From assembly GCA_034110565.1 (NCBI GenBank), contig JAWUYY010000037.1:1-64000 (forward strand): DNA of 64,000 nucleotides, in the 5' to 3' direction. This document shows positions 35,436-43,825 of the stretch, one piece after another (the stretch's first letter is position 1; each line of letters opens with the position of its first letter). Made by a program: the position numbers and the translations under genes. The notes beneath the pieces are model-generated. The model saw nothing but the letters and a program-made list of their open reading frames with translations. It was not told where the DNA came from and searched no databases. The DNA is from Bermanella sp034110565. GTDB taxonomy: Bacteria > Pseudomonadota > Gammaproteobacteria > Pseudomonadales > Oceanobacteraceae.

Positions 35436-36104
35436 ATGATAAAAAAACTAAACGCCCCTGTTCTTTTAATTTCTTCTGCAATGCTATTAAGTGCACCTGC
35501 CATGGCCTATGAGGCTGGCGATATTTTACTGCGTGTCGGTACGGCATCTGTAAACCCTGAAAAGAAATCAGATGACATTGATCAAGTTGCAGGCCAAGCA
35601 ATTAAAGTAAACGACAATACTCAATTGGGTATTTCTGCTACTTATATGATCACCGATAACATTGGCATTGAAGTATTAGGAGCCTCACCGTTCACGCATG
35701 ATATTACAGCAAGAAACGGCACTCTTGGCGCACCCGGCGCAGACATTGGTGAAGTGAAACACCTGCCACCAACCATTAGTGCGCAGTATTATTTTATGGA
35801 CAAAACGTCTGCAATTCAGCCATACCTTGGTGGCGGCTTAAATATCACGGTGTTCTTTGATGAAAAAGCAGGTAAAGATGCAAAAGCACTAGGCTATGAC
35901 AAACTGTCATTAGATGAATCTTACGGCTTGGCGGTTCAAGCTGGTATTGATTACACTATTAACGACAAGATGTTTGTGAACGCCTCAGCTATGTATGCAA
36001 AAATTGGCACCACAGCAACCCTTACCGGTACGGCTGGCGAGCTAAATGTTGACTACGATTTAGATCCAATGGTTTACCGCGTAAACTTTGGTTATAAATT
36101 CTAA
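35436..36104 (+). CDS. ompW: OmpW-family outer membrane protein
   Basis: A 222-residue protein with a signal peptide (cleavage after APAMA, about residue 24) and an eight-strand beta-barrel. The N-terminal YEAGDILLRVGTASVNP, central LGISATYMITDNIGIEVLGASPFTHDI and LPPTISAQYYFMD motifs and the terminal aromatic residue (KF) are typical of OmpW. It forms a narrow hydrophobic channel in the outer membrane. TAAGGAA precedes the ATG. An FNR-type box upstream suggests induction under low oxygen. Confidence 0.95.
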   Translation: MIKKLNAPVLLISSAMLLSAPAMAYEAGDILLRVGTASVNPEKKSDDIDQVAGQAIKVNDNTQLGISATYMITDNIGIEVLGASPFTHDITARNGTLGAPGADIGEVKHLPPTISAQYYFMDKTSAIQPYLGGGLNITVFFDEKAGKDAKALGYDKLSLDESYGLAVQAGIDYTINDKMFVNASAMYAKIGTTATLTGTAGELNVDYDLDPMVYRVNFGYKF

Positions 36105-36123
36105 TTAACACCCTAAATTTGAT

Positions 36124-36148
36124 GCCCGCTTACCGCGGGCTTTTTTGT
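36124..36148 (+). terminator. Terminator of ompW
   Basis: GCCCGC (36124-36129) pairs with GCGGGC (36135-36140), followed by a six-T run (36141-36146). Confidence 0.9.
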
Positions 36149-36243
36149 GTCTGGCATAAAAATACGGTTATATCTAACAACGGTGACATTCCCCTTTTCA
36201 AATTGTTAAGATGGCTGCGTTTTTCTATATATTGAGTATTCCC

Positions 36244-37392
36244 ATGAAAACGGCCATATCTCTTTTTACCCAGTTCTTCATATTAGGTTGCACCAGCTTT
36301 GGCGGCCCTGCGGCTCACCTTGGCTATTTTAGAACCGTCTTTGTGGAACAGCGCAAATGGTTATCTGATAGCGAATACAGCCAACTCATTGCATTAAGCC
36401 AGTTTTTACCGGGACCAGGCTCTAGCCAAGTAGGCTTTGCCATTGGATTAAAAAAAATGGGGCTATTAGGCGGCATACTCGCTTTTATTGGTTTCACTCT
36501 ACCTTCTTTTATTATCATGCTGGTCATCGCCCTTGGTTTAAGCGAATTCACAAATACACCTTTTGCCATTGAACTGATTAGCGTATTAAAAATATTCGCC
36601 GTATTTGTGGTTCTGGATGCTGTACTAGGCATGGCCAAAAACTTCTGCAACACCACCACCACAATCATGCTTGCCACCCTGACCGCATGTGCCATTTGGT
36701 TAGTTCCTAACCCATTTATACAAATTCTTTGTCTTATTATCGCCGCCGCTTATGGCAGCATGGCGTTAAAGCAAGACACGACAAACACCACTAGCAATGA
36801 CACAAACATAAGCTGGTGGCCATTAATCCTATTTATTAGCTTATTTGTTTTGATTTTAAGTGGTGTGCTGCCCTTACCTGAATTATTTGAACAAACCTTT
36901 ATTGCAGGTAGCCTCGTATTTGGGGGAGGTCACGTAGTATTGCCATTACTGCAAGATTACTTTGCTGCTAGCGTTGGCGATAATGCCTTTATCACCGGTT
37001 ATGCTGCAGCCCAAGCGGTTCCCGGGCCTATGTTTACCTTCGCCACTTATTTAGGCGCTTTATCACACCCGCAAGCTTGGCTGGGTGCCCTAATTGCCAC
37101 TGCTGGTATATTTTTACCCGGTTTTATTTTAATTCTAGCCCTGCATCAACATTGGAAAGTCATTGCACAGAAGCCTAAGGTCGCAGGACTAATCACTGGC
37201 GTAAATGCTGCCGTTGTGGGGCTTTTATTTGCAACCCTTTATGACCCTATATTTACATCAGCCATTCATGGCAAAGAAGACATGGCATTAGCTGCCGTGG
37301 GTTTTGTATTATTGCGCTTTGTTAAACTACCTATTCTTTGGATTTTATTATTAGCCGTACTAGTAAGTGCTGTTAAAACATGGCTGATTTAG
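36244..37392 (+). CDS. chrA: Chromate transporter (CHR family, bidomain)
   Basis: A 382-residue inner-membrane protein with two homologous CHR halves. First half: LGCTSFGGPAAHLGYFR and SQFLPGPGSSQVGFAIG; second half: FIAGSLVFGGGHVVLPLLQ and AAQAVPGPMFTFATYLGA. About ten membrane helices. ChrA-type proteins export chromate driven by the proton gradient, though physiological sulfate-like oxyanions have been proposed. ATG 36244 directly before the conserved first helix is preferred; an ATG at 36211 would add 11 residues. It is a single gene without chrB. Confidence 0.88.
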   Translation: MKTAISLFTQFFILGCTSFGGPAAHLGYFRTVFVEQRKWLSDSEYSQLIALSQFLPGPGSSQVGFAIGLKKMGLLGGILAFIGFTLPSFIIMLVIALGLSEFTNTPFAIELISVLKIFAVFVVLDAVLGMAKNFCNTTTTIMLATLTACAIWLVPNPFIQILCLIIAAAYGSMALKQDTTNTTSNDTNISWWPLILFISLFVLILSGVLPLPELFEQTFIAGSLVFGGGHVVLPLLQDYFAASVGDNAFITGYAAAQAVPGPMFTFATYLGALSHPQAWLGALIATAGIFLPGFILILALHQHWKVIAQKPKVAGLITGVNAAVVGLLFATLYDPIFTSAIHGKEDMALAAVGFVLLRFVKLPILWILLLAVLVSAVKTWLI

Positions 37393-37478
37393 CTTATTCT
37401 TAAGTAACTATTGTTCATCATATTGCAATAAAGCGTAGCCAAGCTGTGCTTTTCATTTAAAAAACAAAGAGACGCCTT

Positions 37479-38438
37479 ATGAAATATATAATTTTGTCAC
37501 CAAGTCTCTTATTGCTTAGCGTCTTATTATCGGTACAAGCATTTGCCTACAACTGCCCAACTGACCCTAACACTCCTGCAATTCGTTATTTAGGGGTTGG
37601 CGCGTTGGATATTCATTATCAAGGACAACGAGTCCTTACTGATCCTTTTTATAGTCCCCAATCATTCTGGGATATTTTAAGCTTTACCCCTTACACACCG
37701 AATAAAACACAAATTGAAATGGTTCTTGGGCCAGCTAATCACAATGTGAACAATGTATTGATTGGCCATGGCCATTACGACCATGCCGCAGATGCACCTG
37801 CCATAGAAGATTATTTATCGCAAGATGCAAAAATACTGAGCAGCCAAAGTACTCAATTTTTATTGAATAGCAAAATGCACTCAATAAATACTAAAGGCCT
37901 TACGGAAAAAGAGTTTGGCCAATGGCAACCCATAGCTAACGGCTGGATGCGAGTCATGGCAACACCATCTGAGCACGCGCCACAAGCCTTAGGTATTAAT
38001 TTATTCCCCCACATACACAACCACGACCTAGACGAAGCTCCTAAGTATGTTTGGCAGTGGTCACAAGGCATTAATATAAATTGGATAATTGATTTTTTAG
38101 CCTATAAAAACAGCGAGCAAGTTGCACAAAGAATTTTTTTGCAAACCTCAGCATCGGCCTTCCCTGTTGGGCTACCGAACATCAAAGATGACGTCAAATT
38201 TGATAAGGTATTTTTAGCGGCAGCATCATTTGATCACGTCGATAATTATCCAACTGGTTTAATTAACAAACTTAAACCAAGTGAGATCATTTTTATTCAT
38301 TGGGAGAATTTCTTTAAACCTTGGTTTGAACAACCTGAGGCATTAAGCTTAATTGATTTTGATAAGCTTATGAGCAACAAAACCCTAGCAGACCGTGCAA
38401 AAGATGCGTTAATCGGTCAACCCGGATTTTGTTATTAG
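37479..38438 (+). CDS. Periplasmic metallo-beta-lactamase-fold hydrolase
   Basis: A 319-residue protein with a signal peptide (LLLLSVLLSVQAFA, cleavage about residue 24). The dinuclear metal motif is HGHYDHAAD (about residues 91-99), followed by ASFDHVDNYP late in the sequence that can give a further metal-ligand His. The N-terminal IRYLGVGALDIHYQGQRVLTDPFYS resembles the N-acyl-phosphatidylethanolamine/UlaG-like L-ascorbate hydrolase branch (MBL_fold_2). Substrate unknown; it appears to be exported to the periplasm. Confidence 0.8.
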   Translation: MKYIILSPSLLLLSVLLSVQAFAYNCPTDPNTPAIRYLGVGALDIHYQGQRVLTDPFYSPQSFWDILSFTPYTPNKTQIEMVLGPANHNVNNVLIGHGHYDHAADAPAIEDYLSQDAKILSSQSTQFLLNSKMHSINTKGLTEKEFGQWQPIANGWMRVMATPSEHAPQALGINLFPHIHNHDLDEAPKYVWQWSQGININWIIDFLAYKNSEQVAQRIFLQTSASAFPVGLPNIKDDVKFDKVFLAAASFDHVDNYPTGLINKLKPSEIIFIHWENFFKPWFEQPEALSLIDFDKLMSNKTLADRAKDALIGQPGFCY

Positions 38439-38447
38439 ATCTTAACT

Positions 38448-39503
38448 TTAAGCATCAGAGCCTGATTGAAAATCAGCCTCTTGCTTTAATTGCTTAAGTA
38501 ATCGAGCCGGTAAATTATTAATCGTCAGGCTATTACTTTCTTTATTAAATTGTACATCACTCCCTAAAGCCATGGCTGAAAAGCTCAACGTTACATCCTT
38601 ATTTTTACCACTATAACGTATGTAATTTTTTAAACTTTTGCGGTCAGGGATGAATTCAGTTTTTTCAACCACTTCAGCTTCAGTTTGCTCAGGATTAGCT
38701 TGGCGAATTTCCTGACGCTTTTGCTGCACAAACTGCTCAAATTTCTGTGGTGCTTGTCCATCTAATTCATTGGATAACGCTTTAAACTCTACCGCTGCGC
38801 CGTATTTATCTTGCTCCATGCAGAACTCAACCACTTTTGTTCGGGTTTCGTTAGCTTGCTCTTCTGGCAATTCCTTAGTGTAAGCCTCAACGATCTTCAA
38901 AAACTCTTGGGTTTCCTGCTCAACATTGACCGAATCACTAAAACCAGTGAACTCAAAGAATACATTTTGAAACGCTTTTTCACCACGACCATAGCTAAAG
39001 CTCAAATATTTTTTAGCATCCCCCTGCTGCAAGGCAGTGGTGTCTAAACAAAGAGCAAAACCTGTATTGGAGAAATCAATATAACGGGTTTCGATTAATT
39101 CACGATTTTCATCTAATGCTACATTGGATTTTTCACGTAAGTGATAAACATAAAAACGATCCCCATCAGCCAATTGTTCGGCCATAAAGGCTAAATAGCC
39201 ATCGACTTCTAACTGAGTATTATCGAACTTCTCGCAGAATAATTTGGTTAAGCGCTGAGTTAGCGACACGAAAGATTGTTTATTATTCAACCAATCGAGC
39301 ATTAAACCTTTAAACTGAGGAGCTTCAGGACCAAATTCGCCGTAACGCTTACTGGCACGGCCGATAAAGATATTGCGTAACTGGGCCATCACCTTGGCCG
39401 CTTGGTCTTCTTGAAAATCATCTTTTTCTGAGCACTTAATCAAGGCCCCTGCGGCCTTAGGGTCTTTATCAATTTGATGAGTAATAAAGTGGGTAACAGG
39501 CAT
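38448..39503 (-). CDS. ndpA: Nucleoid-associated protein NdpA (YejK)
   Basis: A 351-residue protein similar in length to YejK (335). The opening MPVTHFITHQIDK and later SKRYGEFG, YIDFSNTGFALCLDTTALQQGDAKKYLSFSYGRGEKA and the C-terminal PDRKSLKNYIRYSGKNKDVTLSFSAMALG are the NdpA pattern. It is an abundant DNA-bound cytoplasmic protein of uncertain role in nucleoid structure. Convergent with the preceding hydrolase (9-bp gap). Confidence 0.93.
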   Translation of the reverse strand: MPVTHFITHQIDKDPKAAGALIKCSEKDDFQEDQAAKVMAQLRNIFIGRASKRYGEFGPEAPQFKGLMLDWLNNKQSFVSLTQRLTKLFCEKFDNTQLEVDGYLAFMAEQLADGDRFYVYHLREKSNVALDENRELIETRYIDFSNTGFALCLDTTALQQGDAKKYLSFSYGRGEKAFQNVFFEFTGFSDSVNVEQETQEFLKIVEAYTKELPEEQANETRTKVVEFCMEQDKYGAAVEFKALSNELDGQAPQKFEQFVQQKRQEIRQANPEQTEAEVVEKTEFIPDRKSLKNYIRYSGKNKDVTLSFSAMALGSDVQFNKESNSLTINNLPARLLKQLKQEADFQSGSDA

Positions 39504-39601
39504 AAATCACAACATACATTAAATAGGTTGGCAGATTCTATCACACCACTTGTGACGTGGCTCAGATATGGCTAAAGTTGGCCATCTTTGTTATCCAGCT
39601 G

Positions 39602-40354
39602 ATGAAGCCAAATATGCAACATTTATACAGCGCATTTAGAACCCTGATGAACCCGGGCTACCGCAAATATATTCTTATTCCACTTGTGGCCAACTTGATT
39701 CTATTTGTCATCCTAACTGGAATATTAGTGACGTTATTTTCAGATGTCATAGACATTGCCTTAAATTACATCCCTAGCTGGCTCCATTTTATGGCATGGA
39801 TGTTTTGGCTGGTCTTTGGCTTGGCTCTACTGGTTTTATATGGCTTAAGTTTCACCTTTATTACCAATTTAATAGCAGCCCCGTTTAATGGATTATTAGC
39901 CGAAAAAATTCAGCGCGACAATGGTATCCCCATGCCTGAAGGGGAAACCATGACGCATATTATTATGCGTACACTTTGGCGCGAGATAGTTAAGCTCAGT
40001 TATTTTATCAGCTATGGCTTAGGTGTTACTCTCATACTGCTGCTGCTAAGCTTTATTCCATTTGTAAACTTAGTTGTACCTGTATTGGCCTTTATGTGGG
40101 GGAGCTGGTGCATTGCTATTCAGTATCTAGATTATGGCGCAGATAACTGCCAGCAAGATTTCAACGATTTAAGAAAACTCGCCAAACGCCCTACTTTTCA
40201 TACCTTTAGCTTTGGCGGCACCGTGACACTACTAAGCATGATTCCGGTTGTTAATATTTTTGTCATGCCCCTTGCGGTGGCCGCTGGCACACAATTTTGG
40301 ATCAAGGATATTTACCCGCTAATGATTCAAGAGAAACAAATCAAACAGGGATAA
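39602..40354 (+). CDS. cysZ: Sulfate transporter CysZ
   Basis: A 250-residue inner-membrane protein with several helices and the CysZ/EI24 pattern: FRTLMNPGYRKYILIPLVANLILF near the start, LIAAPFNGLLAEKIQRDNG in the middle and WIKDIYPLMIQ at the end. CysZ lets sulfate enter for cysteine synthesis. The reading frame opens at GTG 39557, but ATG 39602 (MKPNMQ) is the more natural start, with a second Met four codons on. Divergent from ndpA. Confidence 0.9.
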   Translation: MKPNMQHLYSAFRTLMNPGYRKYILIPLVANLILFVILTGILVTLFSDVIDIALNYIPSWLHFMAWMFWLVFGLALLVLYGLSFTFITNLIAAPFNGLLAEKIQRDNGIPMPEGETMTHIIMRTLWREIVKLSYFISYGLGVTLILLLLSFIPFVNLVVPVLAFMWGSWCIAIQYLDYGADNCQQDFNDLRKLAKRPTFHTFSFGGTVTLLSMIPVVNIFVMPLAVAAGTQFWIKDIYPLMIQEKQIKQG

Positions 40355-40546
40355 AAAAGCCACACATTGAAGTAGGTAATAATCACTCTATCATTACTGC
40401 TTCCAAGCCAATAAAGATTGGAACTTTAGATTAATTAGATCACTTTGACGGCCTTTGACTAAGTAAGTCATCATTGTCGCAAATTTGTCATATTTAATTC
40501 CCACAATAAGAGGTAAATTAAAACTAAAACCCAGTCAGGACACTTC

Positions 40547-41437
40547 ATGGAACATGAAACCTTACTCAACAAAGCCCCATCACTGCTTTCGCTGTATACA
40601 AGAGCATTATTAAAGCGTCCATACACATTAACGCGACCTGATGCTATTCCCCCTTTAGTTCTACACACAACGATTAATCAAGCCCAATTATCTCAATACA
40701 ATAAGTTATGCCAAATTACGCCACAAGAAAACATCTTGCCGCCCTTTTTTCCACAAGTACTAGCGTTTAAGCTGCACCTAGAATTACTGCTTAATAAGCA
40801 GCTGCCTTTTCCGGTTATGGGCCTAGTGCACCGCGATAATGATGTGGAATACTTCAGTCCGCTTTATGCAAGTGACACACTGAAAATAAAAGTGGGTTTA
40901 CATGAGTACAAAGAAGTCAAAAAAGGCATTAACTGCACGCTTATCACACAGGTATATGTCGATGAACAACTAAAGTGGCAAGCCACAAGCACTTACTTTT
41001 ATCGAAGTAGCAAACCCTTAGTTGCTAAACACAAATCGACTAAAAATAAAAAAATAATAGATAAGCCCAGTAATCTGTCTATTTGGTTTTTAAACGCCAA
41101 CCTGGGTCGCCAATACGCAAAGATCACCGGGGATTTAAACCCAATCCACCTTTATCGCCTTACTGCTAAATTATTTGGCTTTAAACAGACTATTATTCAC
41201 GGCATGTGTATGGCCGCTAAAGCCACAGCACACGCTCAGTCTGAACACCCTAGCCTCCCAATGCATATCTATATTGAATTCAATAAACCGATTTACCTGC
41301 CTAGCAAGGTAGCTTTCATACAAACAGCTCAAGACTTCAGTATTTGCCCTATACTTGAGCAACAAGTCATAGACAGCCCTATGTTAAGTGGTAAGTTAGA
41401 AACTAATATGAGGTTGCGGGACTCCAACGCCGTGTAA
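40547..41437 (+). CDS. MaoC-like dehydratase domain protein
   Basis: A 296-residue protein with a C-terminal hotdog MaoC domain: the hydratase-2 motif GDLNPIHLYRLTAKLFGFKQTIIHGMCMAAKA (about 195-226) holds the Asp and His pair. An N-terminal hotdog-like half (about 40-150) without the motif gives the double-hotdog layout. The family hydrates or dehydrates 2-enoyl/3-hydroxyacyl thioesters. Isolated from other fatty-acid genes apart from the acyl-CoA ligase 2.4 kb away. Confidence 0.82.
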   Translation: MEHETLLNKAPSLLSLYTRALLKRPYTLTRPDAIPPLVLHTTINQAQLSQYNKLCQITPQENILPPFFPQVLAFKLHLELLLNKQLPFPVMGLVHRDNDVEYFSPLYASDTLKIKVGLHEYKEVKKGINCTLITQVYVDEQLKWQATSTYFYRSSKPLVAKHKSTKNKKIIDKPSNLSIWFLNANLGRQYAKITGDLNPIHLYRLTAKLFGFKQTIIHGMCMAAKATAHAQSEHPSLPMHIYIEFNKPIYLPSKVAFIQTAQDFSICPILEQQVIDSPMLSGKLETNMRLRDSNAV

Positions 41438-41459
41438 ATAACATCCATTAGAGGCCACC

Positions 41460-42215
41460 ATGAAATTCATCTTAATACTAACCATGCTATTTAGCGTACT
41501 GAGTGTCGCTGAACCTCTGCGTAGCGCTGACAATCAAGCGCGAGACAAATACCGTCACCCCACGCAAACCCTTGCATTCTTTGATATAAAGCCACATAAC
41601 AAGGTGATAGAAATATGGCCTGGCGGCGGTTGGTATTCTGAAATTCTAGCCCCTATGCTATTTGATGAAGGTACCTTGATCGCAGCACACTTTCCGATTG
41701 ACTCACCGGTTGAATATTTCAGAAATAGCCGAGAAAAGTATGAAGCTCGTATTCAGCAGCAACCTGAGTTTTCAAAGATACAACTCGCCAACTTTGCACC
41801 ACCAACATTAACCAACATAGCTGAAAAAGGTTCTGTTGATCGAATTTTAACCTTTCGAAATGTACATAACTGGATGAGAAATAAAGGCGAGCAAGCAGCA
41901 TTTAATAGTTTTTATAAAGCACTAAAGCCAGGTGGTATTTTAGGGGTTGTAGAACATAGAGCACCAAAAGATTTCACCTTAGATCAAATGATTCAGTCAG
42001 GGTATGTCACAGAAGCTTATGTTATTGATCTAGCGAAAAAAGCAGGTTTCAAACTACTGGCAAAATCTGAAGTTAACGCCAATAAAAAAGATACAAAATC
42101 CTATTCTAAAGGCGTGTGGACACTCCCCCCTAGCTTGCGTCTTGGCCAAAAAGACAAGCAAAAATATTTAAACATAGGGGAAAGCGATCGAATGACCCTA
42201 AAGTTTGTAAAATAA
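41460..42215 (+). CDS. Exported class I SAM-dependent methyltransferase-like protein (COG4798)
   Basis: A 251-residue protein with an apparent signal peptide (FILILTMLFSVLSVAEP, about residues 3-20). The methyltransferase motif I reads VIEIWPGGGWYSEILAPML; later motifs RILTFRNVHNWMRNKGE and LKPGGILGVVEHRAP are also clear. Related COG4798 members also carry export signals, which is puzzling since S-adenosylmethionine is cytosolic. Function unknown. It follows the MaoC-like gene by 22 bp. Confidence 0.75.
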   Translation: MKFILILTMLFSVLSVAEPLRSADNQARDKYRHPTQTLAFFDIKPHNKVIEIWPGGGWYSEILAPMLFDEGTLIAAHFPIDSPVEYFRNSREKYEARIQQQPEFSKIQLANFAPPTLTNIAEKGSVDRILTFRNVHNWMRNKGEQAAFNSFYKALKPGGILGVVEHRAPKDFTLDQMIQSGYVTEAYVIDLAKKAGFKLLAKSEVNANKKDTKSYSKGVWTLPPSLRLGQKDKQKYLNIGESDRMTLKFVK

Positions 42216-42217
42216 TA

Positions 42218-43027
42218 TTACTTCAATTGGATTTCTATCCCTTGGCGAATAAGATTCATTTTACAAAAATTACCACCAGTTAACTTGGCGACTAAATCTT
42301 CAGGACCCAATAACTGGTGAGTAATGTCATCTAGGCTCAAACCTTTTTTACTTAGGGTTTGGGCTTTTTCACAGGTATCCAGAATATTATCCAACTTTGC
42401 TTGTAAGGCTATTTTGCCATCCTCCACTACACCACCATGCGGGCAAAACAGCGTTTTAAAATCAAGTTTTAAAACCTTTTCAATACTTTGCAAAAGCTGC
42501 TCTAAATTCTCATCGCTACGCAACATTTTAAGCTTTCTTGCAATGAACAGATCACCGCTAAAAAAATATCCCTGCTCAGGCAAAAAGAAACAGGTTAAAT
42601 CCTTGGCATGGCCTGGCGTATGTATGGGAATAATTTTGCTGCCATCGGCTAGGGTTTCTTCTTCGCCAAGTGTTTGGGTCTTAACCGGCACCAAAGAGCC
42701 CCATACCACTTTTTGTAAAAAAGGGGTCTTATAACCGTTAGCCAATTTTTCTTGGGCTAACGCAGGCGCTTTAGGTAATACACCATGCTCTAGGGAGATT
42801 CGATGGGCGTTACCACTATGGTCTTCATGATGATGTGTGAGCAGTAATTGCTCAACGGGCTGTGATGACAAAAAATGTTTAACATGACGCCACTGATTAC
42901 TCGGCCCAGTATCAATTACCGTTTCACCTAAGCGATACACAATAAACTGAGTGTTAATGCCTTGATTTAATCGTCCAACTTTTGCACCGCTTACCCGTTC
43001 AAATTCATAAGTTTTACGTATGGGCAT
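42218..43027 (-). CDS. Metallo-beta-lactamase-fold hydrolase
   Basis: A 269-residue cytoplasmic protein of the beta-lactamase-like fold. The metal motif HHHEDHSGN (about residues 64-72), HTPGHAKD (about 134-141), SGDLF (about 156-160) and CPHGG (about 194-198) provide the ligands expected of a dinuclear site. It resembles LACTB2 or glyoxalase II-like hydrolases. Substrate not predictable. Convergent with the methyltransferase-like gene, with only 2 bp between. Confidence 0.85.
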   Translation of the reverse strand: MPIRKTYEFERVSGAKVGRLNQGINTQFIVYRLGETVIDTGPSNQWRHVKHFLSSQPVEQLLLTHHHEDHSGNAHRISLEHGVLPKAPALAQEKLANGYKTPFLQKVVWGSLVPVKTQTLGEEETLADGSKIIPIHTPGHAKDLTCFFLPEQGYFFSGDLFIARKLKMLRSDENLEQLLQSIEKVLKLDFKTLFCPHGGVVEDGKIALQAKLDNILDTCEKAQTLSKKGLSLDDITHQLLGPEDLVAKLTGGNFCKMNLIRQGIEIQLK

Positions 43028-43174
43028 AATGTATTCCTAAAAGTTATGAGTAGATCATGCCAAACGTGAACTGGATTACAATCACACAATAAATCCAATT
43101 AACTGGTAATACCGCTCAAAGCAAATCAGCCATTCTCTGCTAAAGTGAAATTAAGTCATAAAACAGGTCGGCCC

Positions 43175-43459
43175 ATGTTTTACATGCCAAAATCCAGCTT
43201 AGAGCTAACATTTGATCTTATTCGCCAAGTACAGCCTAGCCTTGCTTTAAAAGTTCGCAACGCAACACTGGAACCTTGCCTAGACAAAGACCAAAAACGC
43301 ATTGCGATGAACATCAGCGAAGAAGATATATTTGTCATCGTCAATCAGTTAATGCTGGTCGAAAATCAAGCTCGTATGGGCGCAAAAGCCGACAAAGGTC
43401 GTCAAATCCTAGCCAGTGCACTTATCGCCGATTGGCTTACCCTCAATATTGACAATTAA
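43175..43459 (+). CDS. Small protein of unknown function
   Basis: A 94-residue soluble protein with no signal peptide or membrane helix. The start is ATG 43175 with AGGTCGG before it; the frame also extends to GTG 43145. Sequence is mostly helical, with IVNQLMLVENQARMGAKADKGRQIL as the most conserved-looking stretch. No family recognised. Confidence 0.6.
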   Translation: MFYMPKSSLELTFDLIRQVQPSLALKVRNATLEPCLDKDQKRIAMNISEEDIFVIVNQLMLVENQARMGAKADKGRQILASALIADWLTLNIDN

Positions 43460-43517
43460 GCACTCAGTCAACCCCTCTCGACCTGCTCAACTCATAGATT
43501 AAATCAGAACCTTATAG

Positions 43518-43604
43518 AGATAACGGTATAAAATAACGGTGTGTTTTTAAACATTTTATCCACAAACACACAATCATATGATTCAAAAAAAGATAACGGT
43601 ATAA
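43518..43604. repeat. Direct repeats and hairpin upstream of the CWC gene
   Basis: AGATAACGGTATAA occurs exactly twice (43518-43531 and 43591-43604); a partial copy ATAACGGT follows the first. Between them GTGTGTTT (43539-43546) pairs with AAACACAC (43564-43571). The second repeat copy abuts TATAAT-like sequence 25 bp before the ATG. Likely a control region, but of unknown factor. Confidence 0.4.
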
Positions 43605-43628
43605 TAAGCTGCTAGAAAAGGAGCTCCA

Positions 43629-43823
43629 ATGACACCAGAGCAAGCTGCAATCTGCCCTTTATGCCTGCAAAATAATGCGTGTGATGTAAGCAACCCGCTG
43701 GGCTGCTGGTGCATGCAAAAAGAAATCCCTAAGGCACTCATAAAAAAAGCTCAAGCTTTGCAGCAAGAGCCTCGTTGTATTTGCCAAAATTGTATCGAGC
43801 AATATCTAAATAATCACCATTAA
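43629..43823 (+). CDS. Cysteine-rich CWC-family protein
   Basis: A 64-residue protein with eight Cys: CPLCLQNNAC, the CWC signature (GCWCMQ), and CICQNC. These form probable zinc-binding knuckles and match the cysteine-rich CWC family. Function unknown. AAAGGAG is 5 bases before the ATG. Confidence 0.88.
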   Translation: MTPEQAAICPLCLQNNACDVSNPLGCWCMQKEIPKALIKKAQALQQEPRCICQNCIEQYLNNHH

Positions 43824-43825
43824 AA

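Noticed and set aside
42324..42734. 136-codon plus-strand frame inside the MBL hydrolase gene
   Set aside because: Antisense shadow; the minus-strand product has complete metal-binding motifs.
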